Shown: piece after piece, positions 34,909 through 44,311 of the stretch
Position numbering within the stretch: the stretch's first letter is position 1
Layout of the letters: the number at the start of each line of letters is the position of its first letter
Origin: Pedobacter ghigonis
GTDB lineage: Bacteria > Bacteroidota > Bacteroidia > Sphingobacteriales > Sphingobacteriaceae
Assembly: GCF_903166585.1 (NCBI RefSeq)
Contig: NZ_CAESCM010000001.1
Location: forward strand, 441,079-505,078
Direction of reading: 5' to 3'
Length of the DNA stretch: 64,000 nucleotides
Translations under genes and position numbers: made by a program
The notes under the pieces: model-generated
Told to the model about the DNA's origin: nothing
The model's input: only the letters and a program-made list of their open reading frames with translations
Database searches by the model: none

Positions 34909-35330
34909 TTGACAGAAACTCATAGAATTTACGGCACTGCAAGAAACGAAGCAATCTTAATGCGCTCGCTAAGTAGCGATTGTTGTAAGATTACCTGCCT
35001 GTATGGTATGCATGCTTGCCAATACCAATTGTTAAGGTATCAGCATCGTATGTTTGCCAGCAAGTGCGGTATGTTTGGCTGCCAGGCTCAATTGTTAGGG
35101 TGCTACTATCGTATGTTTGCTTACAGCTGATGTTTGATGAATGTATTAGGCGGTATCTTTGGCTTGTTATTGGCTTATGTTTGGCCGCCACGAGTGGTAG
35201 AAGGGTGTGCTGTGCAAACAATAGCGAACGCATTAAGGTTCCCGCCTGCGCGGGAATGACGATCGGCTCCGAATGGCAACTTTGGGTACTCATTACCCTC
35301 CGTGCTTTCCGTGCCTCTATGGCTCGATTA
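34909..35330. repeat. Non-coding patch with degenerate ~60-bp repeats
   Basis: This gap between the dipeptidase and acetyltransferase genes holds no credible gene. Two diverged units share CAATTGTTA(A/G)GGT, then 8 variable bases, then ATCGTATGTTTGC (about 35030-35062 and 35091-35123). Imperfect copies of GTATGTTTG follow. It also contains GCAATCTTA paired with an imperfect TAAGATT, and GGCGG paired with CCGCC. The open frames over it are artefacts of the repeats. It resembles an interspersed-repeat accumulation site. Confidence 0.6.
35239..35256. repeat. REP-like GC-rich inverted repeat
   Basis: TTCCCGC-CTG-CGCGGGAA followed by TGACG is the widespread bacterial REP-like sequence with a GTCATTCCCGC core. 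It is notably GC-rich for this AT-rich genome. Confidence 0.7.
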
Positions 35331-35334
35331 AAGG

Positions 35335-35883
35335 TCAGGATTCAGGAGCAGAAAATGTAAATGCTAACATTCCCGGTACACCTTCGTGCGTATTTTTATG
35401 CTCTTCCTGAACCAGGTTAAAGTTAAGCCTCTCCAGCAGTTTTACAGATGGCGGATTATCGCTTGATGGAAAAGCAACAATGGTTTGCACCCCCATTACC
35501 TCAAATGCATATTTAAGCACACGTGGAATTGCCTCCTGCATAATGCCTTTCCCCTGAAAAGCCGGAAGCAGCTCATAACCCATTTCAATAGTCCTGGTTT
35601 CAGTATTGAAATCCCAAAGGCAAACCGCTCCAATCATAGGACCGGTCTCCTCCTCTGCGATAACCCAGTAAATCGATTCGTTGTTATTAACGAGGTTATC
35701 GATTTTGTTGATATATGCAATGGCATCATCTAAACTCCGATAGGGTGCTTTTCCGGTTAGGGTCGCTACCTTCACATCCGAACGGAGTTCGTAAATTTCT
35801 GCTGCATCGGTTAGTAAGAGCCTGCGAAGTGTAAATCTATCCGTTTTTAATATCGGAAAGGTGGAAAAATCGAATGGTTTCAT
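35335..35883 (-). CDS. GNAT-family N-acetyltransferase (RimJ/RimL-like)
   Basis: The 182-aa protein shows the GNAT layout of the RimJ/RimL group: FPILKTDRFTLRRLLLTDAAEIYEL at the N-terminus, GAVCLWDFNTETRTIEMGYEL in the middle, and the acetyl-CoA loop LLPAFQGKGIMQEAIPRVLKY. The C-terminal segment ASDNPPS-like VKLLERLNFN is typical. Members acetylate N-termini of ribosomal proteins or small amines. The substrate cannot be read here. It is a lone gene beside the repeat patch. Confidence 0.9.
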   Translation of the reverse strand: MKPFDFSTFPILKTDRFTLRRLLLTDAAEIYELRSDVKVATLTGKAPYRSLDDAIAYINKIDNLVNNNESIYWVIAEEETGPMIGAVCLWDFNTETRTIEMGYELLPAFQGKGIMQEAIPRVLKYAFEVMGVQTIVAFPSSDNPPSVKLLERLNFNLVQEEHKNTHEGVPGMLAFTFSAPES

Positions 35884-35995
35884 CTAATTAATTTATGGAA
35901 GTCTTGCAACACTTCAGATTGTGATCTATTGTGAAGATACGAATTTCTCTACCATATTATTGAAAACACCAGTCACTACCAATCATCCGAAAAGC

Positions 35996-37312
35996 TTAAT
36001 CCCAAAGTACCTGCTGATATTTAAGGTTTTGACGAAATGCAATTTTATCTGCCGATGATAATTGGGTTTTAAAACTAGATTCGAATAAAAACACAGCCTC
36101 ATCAAAATTTCTAATGCCCACATTATACACCTGCAGCAGGTACTGTGCCGGATTGCTCTTTAAACCTGCAAAAACACCTTCGCCTTGGGTATTACATAAA
36201 ATGGCTTCTATGAGTTCCTGATGCGCCTGGGCATTGTATTTATATTGCTGCAGCATGTAAGCTGATGATTTGGCACCCCATCTTTTCGCACGGCTCTGCA
36301 AATATTCCCATTCCCGCTGAACTTCCTCTTTCTCATACTCTACATAATGTTCTTTTTTACCGTACTTGGCATATAAATTATCAAAATAGTTTTTACCATT
36401 AAAAGGATTTAAAAAATTTACATTGCCCTTTACCCGGTAGGCGATAAGTCCGAAAGCATCACTGCTGCCGGTATCGTTATTAATATCCAATAGTGTAGTG
36501 ATGCTTCCACCAGTAATTCCTCGCCAGTCTCCTGTGGTAAAACTATAGCAGTATTTATTCCAATAGGCCTGCATTTCGAGCGATTTCGCCTTCATTTCGT
36601 CCGATCCCATGTTTGAAATGTCTATTGCACCAAGTTTGAAAAATTTGCACCAATAAGAAGGCCATTCCTGTGGGCCACATTTATAACCCGTTGTAGAATC
36701 GAATATGATTCCCTGCGCCTCATTTTTAGTTGGGGGCAATACTTTCTGGCTAAACAGTGCCTGTGGCAATGTTTTTATCGGGGCTACTGCCTGCATATTT
36801 TGTGCAGAATCTGCAAATTTTAACTTATAACAAAGGGTTTCAAATACCAGCAGATCTGTATTTTTAATATGCAGCTGAATACTCCTTACACTACGCTCGG
36901 CGGTACCATCAGTGTACTTATTTCTAAAATAACTTCCATAGGTAAGCTTGCGGCTTTGCACAATGGGTTCAGCAAAAAACAGATATACCGCTGAGGTACT
37001 GATTTTCTCGTGTGTAATGCTCTGCAGATTTTTCCAGGGAATATTCCGATAAGTACTGCTTACGCGGGCAAACTTTTCTGTACGCGTAAAAGTTACCGAT
37101 TGAAACGTATCGAAACTATGGGTTAGGGTATTGCAGTTGGCATCGATAGTATTATTGTAATACTGAAGTTCGTCTGAATAGCTTGAATTGTTAATCAGCT
37201 TGCTTAACTGTGCGGCAATCTGCGTACGCGATTGGGAATATCCGCCAGTACTGCTGCATAGTAACATTACCAGAAGTAATAAATTAATAGGGTATTTAAA
37301 GTATCTATTCAT
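35996..37312 (-). CDS. Exported protein of unknown function
   Basis: The 438-aa protein has a signal peptide (about 1-26, ending STGGYSQ) and no other membrane segment. The N-terminal part (about 30-190) resembles a small beta domain: FDTFQSVTFTRTEKFARVSS, then YRNIPWKNLQ. The C-terminal part is helical and rich in Tyr and Trp (QREWEYLQSRAKRWGAKSSAY). Three Cys lie in SYWCKF and nearby regions. I recognise no family. It is 26 nt downstream of the WG-repeat gene on the same strand, so they may form a pair. Confidence 0.7.
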   Translation of the reverse strand: MNRYFKYPINLLLLVMLLCSSTGGYSQSRTQIAAQLSKLINNSSYSDELQYYNNTIDANCNTLTHSFDTFQSVTFTRTEKFARVSSTYRNIPWKNLQSITHEKISTSAVYLFFAEPIVQSRKLTYGSYFRNKYTDGTAERSVRSIQLHIKNTDLLVFETLCYKLKFADSAQNMQAVAPIKTLPQALFSQKVLPPTKNEAQGIIFDSTTGYKCGPQEWPSYWCKFFKLGAIDISNMGSDEMKAKSLEMQAYWNKYCYSFTTGDWRGITGGSITTLLDINNDTGSSDAFGLIAYRVKGNVNFLNPFNGKNYFDNLYAKYGKKEHYVEYEKEEVQREWEYLQSRAKRWGAKSSAYMLQQYKYNAQAHQELIEAILCNTQGEGVFAGLKSNPAQYLLQVYNVGIRNFDEAVFLFESSFKTQLSSADKIAFRQNLKYQQVLWD

Positions 37313-37337
37313 GGTGCTGGGTTTAAATGTGATTGAC

Positions 37338-38804
37338 TTAATTTTCTACTTGTTTCCCGTTTTTATCAATTTTGATTTTTTTATCTCCGAGCGTTACAAT
37401 GGCCTTTCCCTCGTCGAAATCTTCTACTTCAGCGTATAGGTTTTGAACCACTAACTTTCCTTCTTCATCCAAAAAGCCCCATTTTCCATCTATCTTGACC
37501 TTTACTCTTTCTTCCCTAAAAAAACCGAGATCACTATAAACTGGTTCAATAACCACTTTGCCCTTATCACTTATCATCCCCCATTTTTCACCAACCCTTA
37601 TTTTTGCATGATACAAAATCATTCCTGTAACAAAGGTATATTGGATAGGAATTACTACTCTTTCGCTTTTATCTATAAAGCCCCATAAATTATTTAATTT
37701 AACCCTGGCCATTCCGTAATAAAAATCGCCAACGAATTGATATTTGGGTGCTATTGCTTCCTTTCCTTCTCTATTTAGGAAACCATATTTACCATTGGTT
37801 ACCATTAAGGCAAGCCCCTCGCTATCATAACCTATTTTTTCGTATTTGTTTGGAGAAACCTGATTGCCAAGGGTATCCAGGATCATCTCTTTGCCATCCT
37901 GGGCTGCCTGATATGTTGCCCGGCCGAATGGAGAAAGTTCATCATACGCTGCAGGAATTAATATCCTTCCATTGATATCAATAAGCCCCTTTTTTTTATT
38001 GGCTGTAAAAGTGGCTTGTCCATTTGCATTAAACCTTCCAATCCCATCGTACACTGGTGGAATAACCTCTTTCCCCCATGCGTTCAATCTTCCCGTTTTC
38101 CCGTTTAATTTAACATTTACAGCTTTCTCCCCGCTGAACCCCAGTTTATCGTATGGTAAGGTTTTAATGATATTACCTTTAGTATCTATCATATAGATTT
38201 TATTTTCTTTTTCTACAAAGGCATTAGCGCCAAGGAAATATGTGGCTTCATCGTAAACAGCCGGAATAACGATCTTGCCAAATTTATCCATATAACCCTG
38301 CTTTTTATCTTTGGTTATCAAGGCAAGTCCATTTGCAAATCCAGAAATCCGATCGTATGGAGTTATAAACAGTTCTTTTCCGTTTTTATCCATTACCCCA
38401 AACTTCTTATTTAGTTCAAAAATCCTTACTCCATCAGAAACTTCTCCTATCCGATCGTATTTTAAAGGGACAATTTCGTTTCCCTTTGTGTCGATAATTC
38501 CATGTTTAAGGCTGTGATTATATACTATTGCAACTCCATTCTGAAAATCATAGCCTCCATAGTATTTAAGCTTAACCACTTCCTGGCCCTTATTGTTAAT
38601 ATATCCGTTAGCATTATTCAGCTCAACCAAAGCCAGGCCCTCACTAAATTCTTTGGTGTAATCATACTTAGGTGCAACCACTATGCGGCCCGTTATATCT
38701 TTAAAGCCGATTAAACCTTTCTCGTTAAAAGTTGTAAGCTGCTGCGCCTGGGCAACAAAGGAAGAAACAATCAAAAAAAGGAAAGCAGTAATTAGGTTTT
38801 TCAT
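37338..38804 (-). CDS. WG-repeat exported protein
   Basis: I choose the ATG at 38804 (MKNLITAFLFLIVSSFVAQA), which starts a signal peptide; the longer frame to 38834 adds ten unrelated residues. The rest is roughly 17 copies of a WG-type repeat (consensus G-h-h-D-x-x-G-x-h-h-h-P-x-x-Y-D), for example GLIDINGRILIPAAYDE and WGFIDKSERVVIPIQY. Such repeats form a beta-solenoid that binds partners or surfaces. It may act with the unknown exported protein next to it. A 21-bp perfect palindrome lies about 84 nt upstream. Confidence 0.88.
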   Translation of the reverse strand: MKNLITAFLFLIVSSFVAQAQQLTTFNEKGLIGFKDITGRIVVAPKYDYTKEFSEGLALVELNNANGYINNKGQEVVKLKYYGGYDFQNGVAIVYNHSLKHGIIDTKGNEIVPLKYDRIGEVSDGVRIFELNKKFGVMDKNGKELFITPYDRISGFANGLALITKDKKQGYMDKFGKIVIPAVYDEATYFLGANAFVEKENKIYMIDTKGNIIKTLPYDKLGFSGEKAVNVKLNGKTGRLNAWGKEVIPPVYDGIGRFNANGQATFTANKKKGLIDINGRILIPAAYDELSPFGRATYQAAQDGKEMILDTLGNQVSPNKYEKIGYDSEGLALMVTNGKYGFLNREGKEAIAPKYQFVGDFYYGMARVKLNNLWGFIDKSERVVIPIQYTFVTGMILYHAKIRVGEKWGMISDKGKVVIEPVYSDLGFFREERVKVKIDGKWGFLDEEGKLVVQNLYAEVEDFDEGKAIVTLGDKKIKIDKNGKQVEN

Positions 38805-38887
38805 AAAAAGAGCGGGATTTATCGCGGAATTCATTCAGTTATTTTTTCACAAACAAGTTGGCCTGGTTAACAAACATTTCTTAACCA

Positions 38888-38908
38888 CATCGGTAAAGTT
38901 TACCGATG
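38888..38908. promoter_or_regulatory. 21-bp perfect palindrome upstream of the WG-repeat gene
   Basis: CATCGGTAAA-G-TTTACCGATG is perfectly symmetric about one base. It lies upstream of the WG-repeat ATG and more than 140 nt beyond the GH2 gene's end. It looks like a repressor or activator operator. Confidence 0.5.
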
Positions 38909-39049
38909 CGAATATAAGTACGATTGCCTTTAAACAAGCCAGCTTAATTTTTTTAAATCAACCAAAAATACTGCTGTCTTTTAAAATCCCATATCCCCAA
39001 TTAAGGGTATTTGTTAAACTTTCGGCTGTATTAAAAAGCCTGAAACAAA

Positions 39050-39077
39050 ATGAGCCCGATATAAATACCGGGCTCAT
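39050..39077 (-). terminator. Terminator of the saccharide locus
   Basis: ATGAGCCCG (39050-39058) pairs with CGGGCTCAT (39069-39077). On the minus strand it is followed by TTTTGTTT. It lies 31 nt after the GH2 stop. Confidence 0.75.
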
Positions 39078-39107
39078 CAGATTGGTTATTTATGCTAAAA
39101 CAGGCGG

Positions 39108-40955
39108 TTATTTCACCGGCACCTTAATCTGATACAATTTATCGTGCAGCGCTTTTATCTGTGTTTCAGAAAACTTGATATCCTTTCTGTCGTAAGTCAT
39201 CAATCCATTAGTTTCTACTTCCACATCAGTTGTTTGCGTGTACACACCGGCCGAAAGCCCTAGCGGGATAAGCTGTTCCAGGCGTTTGGTAAACTCAGCA
39301 TACTTGTTAAAAAGGTCGGTTTTGTTTTTAAAACTCTGGTAACCCCAATTGTTTTTTTGTTGCCACACATGGCCATCAATTGGTAAACCTAAACCACCAA
39401 ATTCGCCCAGCACCAGTACATAGTCTTTTCCAAAGTAATCGGGACTAGGCATAGCCGGATGTGGATAGTTGTGCAGGTCGATGATATCGCCTACCGGGAA
39501 AAAGTTACCACCACTGGCTGTATTCACCAGGCGCGAAGGATCTTTCTCTTTTGTCCATTTGGCAATTTCTACCGTTTTAAATTGTCCCCAGGCTTCGTTA
39601 AATGGAGTCCACACTACAATTGAAGGTACATTATGCAGTTTCTCCATAATGGCATTCCATTCTTTTTTGTAGTAACCTTCTGATTCGGGACTTCTTTTCT
39701 GATCGGTTTGATGATCTAACACCCCGGGGCGGTTTTCCCAACGGTTACCCAAATCACCACTTGGCATATCCTGCCAAACCAGCATACCCGCTTTATCGCA
39801 GTAATAATACCAACGCGCAGGTTCTACCTTAATGTGTTTCCTGATCATGTTAAAGCCCATTTCCTTTGTCTTATCCACATCAAATTTCAAAGCTTTATCA
39901 GTTGGGGCAGTGTATAATCCATCCGGCCACCAGCCTTGATCTAATGGACCATACTGAAACAGGAAAGCATTATTTAACAACATCCGTTCTATCCCGCTGG
40001 CATCTTTACCCATCGAAATTTTACGCATAGCGAAATAACTTTTCACCTCATCTACCTTTTTGTTTTTTGAAAGCAGCTCGATTTTCAAATCATATAAAAA
40101 CGGACTGTCCGGACTCCATAATTTGGGGTTTTCGATCTTTAAGCTCACTGTTCCTTTAGCCTCGGTAGTTTGCTCGGCTACCTTATTGCCTCCGTCCCAG
40201 GCCGAAATTTTTACCTGATCGCCTGCATTTGCATTTTCCACAAACGAGCTAACTTCAACAGCTTTCTGATCGATATCCGGTGTGATTTTAATGTGATCGA
40301 TATGCGACTTGTTTACCGCTTCTACCCACACCGTTTGCCAGATTCCGGTAACCGGGGTGTACCAGATACCTTCTGGCCGCTTAACCTGTTTGCCTCGTGG
40401 CTGCGGACCTTCGTCAGTCGGATCCCATACCTCAACAGTAAGCGTTTGGTTGCCGCTTTTATTTAAGAAAGGGGTAATGTTAAAGCTAAAAGGATCAAAA
40501 CCACCTTCGTGCTTACCTACTTCTTTACCATTAATACTTACAGTTGCACGCCAGTCTACCGCACCAAAATGCAGTAAAATATCTTTCCCTTTCATGTTCG
40601 ACGGAAGGGTAAAAGAAGTTTTATACCACAGCAGGCTATCTTTACCAACGGTTTTACCTACGCCCGAAAGCGAAGCTTCTACAGCAAAGGGAACCAGAAT
40701 TTTGCCCTGGTTAATGGCAGGGCGCTGCGATTTTTCGGCAATGGCATAATCCCATAAGCCGTTTAGGTTTTTCCAGTTTCCGCTACGTTCGAACTGCGGA
40801 CGTGGGTACTCGGGAAGCACGGCAGCAGGATTAACTTCATCTGCCCAGGGCGACGATATTTTCCCCTTAACAGCCGACCATGGTTTACTGGCCTGCTGTG
40901 CAGAAAGTGAGAGCGAAAGCCCCAACAGTGCAAATAAAATAGACGTTTTTTTCAT
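39108..40955 (-). CDS. GH2 family glycoside hydrolase
   Basis: The ATG at 40955 (MKKTSILFALLGLSLSLSAQ) starts a signal peptide; the longer frame begins with TTG. The protein has the GH2 order: sugar-binding jelly roll (about 45-215), immunoglobulin-like sandwich (about 215-310) and TIM barrel (about 315-615). The acid/base Glu is visible in VVWTPFNEAWG and the nucleophile Glu in YVLVLGEFGGLG. Substrate options are beta-galactoside, beta-mannoside, beta-glucuronide or alpha-L-arabinoside; sequence alone does not decide. It is the last gene of the saccharide locus. Confidence 0.9.
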   Translation of the reverse strand: MKKTSILFALLGLSLSLSAQQASKPWSAVKGKISSPWADEVNPAAVLPEYPRPQFERSGNWKNLNGLWDYAIAEKSQRPAINQGKILVPFAVEASLSGVGKTVGKDSLLWYKTSFTLPSNMKGKDILLHFGAVDWRATVSINGKEVGKHEGGFDPFSFNITPFLNKSGNQTLTVEVWDPTDEGPQPRGKQVKRPEGIWYTPVTGIWQTVWVEAVNKSHIDHIKITPDIDQKAVEVSSFVENANAGDQVKISAWDGGNKVAEQTTEAKGTVSLKIENPKLWSPDSPFLYDLKIELLSKNKKVDEVKSYFAMRKISMGKDASGIERMLLNNAFLFQYGPLDQGWWPDGLYTAPTDKALKFDVDKTKEMGFNMIRKHIKVEPARWYYYCDKAGMLVWQDMPSGDLGNRWENRPGVLDHQTDQKRSPESEGYYKKEWNAIMEKLHNVPSIVVWTPFNEAWGQFKTVEIAKWTKEKDPSRLVNTASGGNFFPVGDIIDLHNYPHPAMPSPDYFGKDYVLVLGEFGGLGLPIDGHVWQQKNNWGYQSFKNKTDLFNKYAEFTKRLEQLIPLGLSAGVYTQTTDVEVETNGLMTYDRKDIKFSETQIKALHDKLYQIKVPVK

Positions 40956-41018
40956 TTTTGGTTTCAATTGGTGGTAATTACAGATAACAATTTGGATTCT
41001 CAGCCCTGTATGATCTGC

Positions 41019-42098
41019 TTATTTGTTGTTTAATTTTTTAATCAGGTTTACTTCATCCAGGCGGTAAGGTGTGCCATCTGGCTGAAAAATCTCGTGGAAC
41101 CACTCAACCGGATCTGAACCATCAGCCAGTGGAGTATCCCAGGCATATTTGGTATTGGTTTTACCAGCAGCAAAACCCCAGTTAATAGCGCCAACGTTTT
41201 CTGCTTTTAGCATGGGCAGAATGTTCGAAAAACGACTGTTACGCGGGCGGGCCATGTATTCGGTACAGATTAAAGGCCTGCCGCTTGCTTTTAATAAATC
41301 GATGGTTCGCTGGTGCCAGTCTGGTGCTTCGTAATTATGGTAAGTAACGATATCTGAATTGGCCAGTTGGATTTCGTTTAGTTTTTCGAAACCCCAGCTC
41401 CAGAGCCCGATGCTGATCGGCTGATCGGGATTTACCTCACGTGCCCAGCTAATCGTTTTGGTTAGCAGTGGAATGGTTGCTTCCAGTTTACCACTGTTTC
41501 CCGGTTCGTTATACAAATCCCATAGCAGAATGCGTTTATCATGAGCGAAATGCGTGAGTACATCTTTCACATATTTTTCGAGCTCAGGGAAATTGGCCTC
41601 TTCTTTAAAAGCCGGGTCGCCGGGATCCTGTAGCCAGCCTGAATTGTGAACGCCTGTTTTTGGCTCAGGTTGTTTGCCAATAGCAGCAGTTTTGTTCCAG
41701 CAATCGTCGAAGAACACAAACATCGGTTGAATGCCATGCTTTTGTGTAATGGTTAAAAACTGATCCATGCGTTTTTTAAAACCTTCGGGATCCTGGCTCC
41801 AGGCCTTGCTGTACAAAAATACGCGCAGGGTGTTAAAGCCTATACTTTCGGCCCAGCTCAGCTCTTTATCAATTACCGCTGGCGAAAAGGTATCGGCCTG
41901 CCACATTTCGAGCTGGTTAATGGCATTTGCCGGTATATAATTTGCACCGGTAAGCCATTTGTGTTCTTTGTACCAGGCATTGGCCTTCTCAACCGACCAC
42001 ACTTTTGCGGGTTCGGCTGCTTTTTTGTTTTTCTGCGCATAGCCTGTGCTTAAACAAAGCGCAAAGGCAAAAGGAAGAAGATAGTTTTTTAAGTTCAT
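41019..42098 (-). CDS. GH5-like (clan GH-A) glycoside hydrolase
   Basis: The 359-aa protein has a signal peptide (to GYAQ) and a single TIM-barrel catalytic domain. Clan GH-A residues are visible: the acid/base Glu follows Asn in ILLWDLYNEPGN and the nucleophile Glu is in PLICTEYMARPR. Conserved WSWGFE and INWGFAAGKTNT line the site. Relatives are often labelled 1,4-beta-xylanase or cellulase-family hydrolase without biochemical proof. It sits between the GH2 and GH43 genes with short gaps, so it is in the same operon. Confidence 0.85.
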   Translation of the reverse strand: MNLKNYLLPFAFALCLSTGYAQKNKKAAEPAKVWSVEKANAWYKEHKWLTGANYIPANAINQLEMWQADTFSPAVIDKELSWAESIGFNTLRVFLYSKAWSQDPEGFKKRMDQFLTITQKHGIQPMFVFFDDCWNKTAAIGKQPEPKTGVHNSGWLQDPGDPAFKEEANFPELEKYVKDVLTHFAHDKRILLWDLYNEPGNSGKLEATIPLLTKTISWAREVNPDQPISIGLWSWGFEKLNEIQLANSDIVTYHNYEAPDWHQRTIDLLKASGRPLICTEYMARPRNSRFSNILPMLKAENVGAINWGFAAGKTNTKYAWDTPLADGSDPVEWFHEIFQPDGTPYRLDEVNLIKKLNNK

Positions 42099-42118
42099 TG
42101 GTATTATATCTGATTATT

Positions 42119-43144
42119 TTACTTTTTAACTGAGGGTGCTGCCTGCTGAGTGCCTGTTTTTAAAGGTGTGCCGAAATTCGGTGTACCATCTGCATTCCAG
42201 CTAAACTGTTGTGCCCTAGGTGAGCGGAAACCGCCACAGCCTTGCCCCGGTTTATCATTAGCATGGTACAAGATCCAATCTTGTTTACCATCGGGCGACT
42301 TGAAAAAGGAGTTGTGCCCGGGAGCATATACACCATTTTCTATCGAGCGCTCAAATACTGCCTTTTCTAATTTTTTCCAGGAAGCCGGATCGAGCAAATT
42401 GCTTTTGGCCGATACAGTAAGCATGCCTAAAGCGTAAAAATCCGTCCAGCAGCCACTCGCCGAGTAAATGATAAACAGTTTATCGCCATGTGGCAAAAAT
42501 TGTGGCCCTTCGTTCACATCTACATGCTCGCCTCCACCTAAGTCGCCATTTTTTTCCCAGCTAAATTTTGGTGATGATATTTTAACCCTTGGTCCATCTA
42601 CTGTCCAGGGATTTTTTAGTTTGGCAATAAAGATTTCCTGTTTGCCGTTCGTGTCGCCTTCCCAACCCGACCAAATCATATACAGCTGGCCTTTAAAATC
42701 GATTACATCGCCATCTATTGCCCATTTATCAGTTGCATCGGCTATTTTTCCTTTAAAAATCCACTCGCCCTGCATGGGGTCGGCCGAAGCATTTTCAAGC
42801 ACATACATGCGGTGGTTATCGTTTTTGCCATCATCGGCAGCAAAGTACGCGTACCATTTCCCTCTTAAAAACATCACTTCGGGTGCCCATATCTCTTTGC
42901 TGTATGGGGTTCCGGCAGGTGCCTTCCAGATGGTTTTCCTTTCAGCATCTTTTAAGCCTTCAATACTTTTGCTTTTCCACAAATCGATGCGGTTGCCCGA
43001 GGTATGGGTATAGTAATAATAGCCATCCTTATAAAAATTATAGGGATCGGCTCCGGAAGGCAATAGCGGGTTGGAAAAAGTTTGTGCCTGAGCCGCCAGC
43101 GCCAGTAACATACCTGCAAAAACTAAGTAATACTTTTTAATCAT
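42119..43144 (-). CDS. GH43 glycoside hydrolase, exo-arabinanase-like
   Basis: I start at the ATG at 43144 (MIKKYYLVFAGMLLALAAQA), which begins the signal peptide. The protein is a five-bladed propeller with the GH43 triad: Asp in LLPSGADPYNFYKDG (base), Asp in WAIDGDVIDFKGQL (modulator) and Glu in VDVNEGPQFLPHG (acid). The opening NPLLPSGADP with YYYYTHTSGNRIDLWKS is like subfamily 26 (exo-alpha-1,5-L-arabinofuranosidases); that subfamily call is by memory of the pattern and should be held loosely. It lies 20 nt downstream of the next GH-coding stretch in the operon. Confidence 0.87.
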   Translation of the reverse strand: MIKKYYLVFAGMLLALAAQAQTFSNPLLPSGADPYNFYKDGYYYYTHTSGNRIDLWKSKSIEGLKDAERKTIWKAPAGTPYSKEIWAPEVMFLRGKWYAYFAADDGKNDNHRMYVLENASADPMQGEWIFKGKIADATDKWAIDGDVIDFKGQLYMIWSGWEGDTNGKQEIFIAKLKNPWTVDGPRVKISSPKFSWEKNGDLGGGEHVDVNEGPQFLPHGDKLFIIYSASGCWTDFYALGMLTVSAKSNLLDPASWKKLEKAVFERSIENGVYAPGHNSFFKSPDGKQDWILYHANDKPGQGCGGFRSPRAQQFSWNADGTPNFGTPLKTGTQQAAPSVKK

Positions 43145-43255
43145 GCTATTTATTTGGTTGGGCATTTCCCCGTTAAATTCCCAGTCGCTAAAAAAGCGAT
43201 TTTCTTTTTCCCGGATGCTCCTTATTGTTTCAATTTTTCTACAAAACCGATCATT

Positions 43256-44233
43256 TTACTGCCCGGGTTGAAGCGTTAACCACCTGAAAGTTTTTGGATC
43301 GATCTGCATTGCCGCATTTCCATCTTTCCCCTTCACAAATTTTGCGGCTACAATAACCGTTGCCCGTGGCGATACTTTCTGATTAGTATAGTGAATGTGG
43401 AATACATACTGTAAATTACCTTTGGCATCGACCAGAAAATCGCCATGTCCGGTACCGTTTTGCTTAATATTCGCTTTGCTGATGATGGGGTTTTCATTGT
43501 ATTTGGTCCATGGGCCAAACGGCGATTTTGAAGTGGCATAGCCAACTGCATAATCGGGATTCCTAAAATCATTTGCCGAGTAAAACAGGTAATAGAGATT
43601 GTTCTTTTTCAGCACGGTTGGCCCTTCGGTAACCGGCCAGTCTGTTTTAGCCGTATTCTCCCAGTTTTCAGTTCCCGAAATGCATTCTTTAAGTGTACCT
43701 GGAATAATGTCTGAAAAATCGGCTTTCATTTCAGCTACAAAAATGCGGTTGCCCCGGTCTAACCGAACATGATAGAGGTAATTTTTGCCATCACTATCGG
43801 TAAACAAAAATGGATCGATCTGTTTTCCGCTACCAGAAATTTCCTTTAACACTGTTTGTTTAAAAGGTCCCAAAGGGCTGTTGCTTTTTGCAATGGCGAT
43901 CTGCTCGTCGGCAGTATAAGCCATGTAATAGGTGTTGCCCCGCTTAAAAACCTGTGGTGCCCAGAAACCCTTAGTGCCAAAGGCATCGCCTTTTTTCAGG
44001 GCATAGCCATTTTTACTCCCCACAGGACCTGTCCAGTTTTTAAGATCAGTTGACTGGTACACCAAAAAACCTTCATCGCCACTGGTGCCGTACAGGTAAT
44101 AAGTGCCATTATCGAAAAAGATAGTGGGATCGGCCAGGTAAATGTGCTTTCCATCCAGCGGTTTTTGCTGGGCATGGGCCAGCTGCACCCATACAAACAG
44201 GCACAACAGAGAAAGTATGGAGCGGTATTTCAA
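43256..44233 (-). CDS. GH43 glycoside hydrolase
   Basis: The 325-aa protein has a signal peptide (to LAHAQ) followed by the GH43 propeller. The base Asp is in IYLADPTIFFDNGTYYLYG, the modulator Asp in KQIDPFLFTDSDGK, and the acid Glu in WPVTEGPTVLKKNNLYYL. It is a different GH43 branch from its neighbour, closer to arabinofuranosidase/xylosidase types. Both are in the SusC/SusD operon, so the target glycan probably carries arabinose (or xylose) side groups. Confidence 0.88.
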   Translation of the reverse strand: MKYRSILSLLCLFVWVQLAHAQQKPLDGKHIYLADPTIFFDNGTYYLYGTSGDEGFLVYQSTDLKNWTGPVGSKNGYALKKGDAFGTKGFWAPQVFKRGNTYYMAYTADEQIAIAKSNSPLGPFKQTVLKEISGSGKQIDPFLFTDSDGKNYLYHVRLDRGNRIFVAEMKADFSDIIPGTLKECISGTENWENTAKTDWPVTEGPTVLKKNNLYYLFYSANDFRNPDYAVGYATSKSPFGPWTKYNENPIISKANIKQNGTGHGDFLVDAKGNLQYVFHIHYTNQKVSPRATVIVAAKFVKGKDGNAAMQIDPKTFRWLTLQPGQ

Positions 44234-44311
44234 AATGGTTAAATTAGTTTAACTAAGATAATGAATAAAGGCAGGCATAGGGTTTTAGTTCCATATGCCT
44301 GCTGATGGTTA

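Noticed and set aside
34991..35293. Minus-strand 100-codon frame with repeated QTYDxxTLTI motif
   Set aside because: The repetition comes from the DNA repeats, and it runs through the REP-like element (VIPAQAGT reading); not a credible protein.
38683..39132. Plus-strand 149-codon frame between the WG-repeat and GH2 genes
   Set aside because: It is antisense to the 5' part of the WG-repeat gene and passes through its palindrome and the GH2 terminator.
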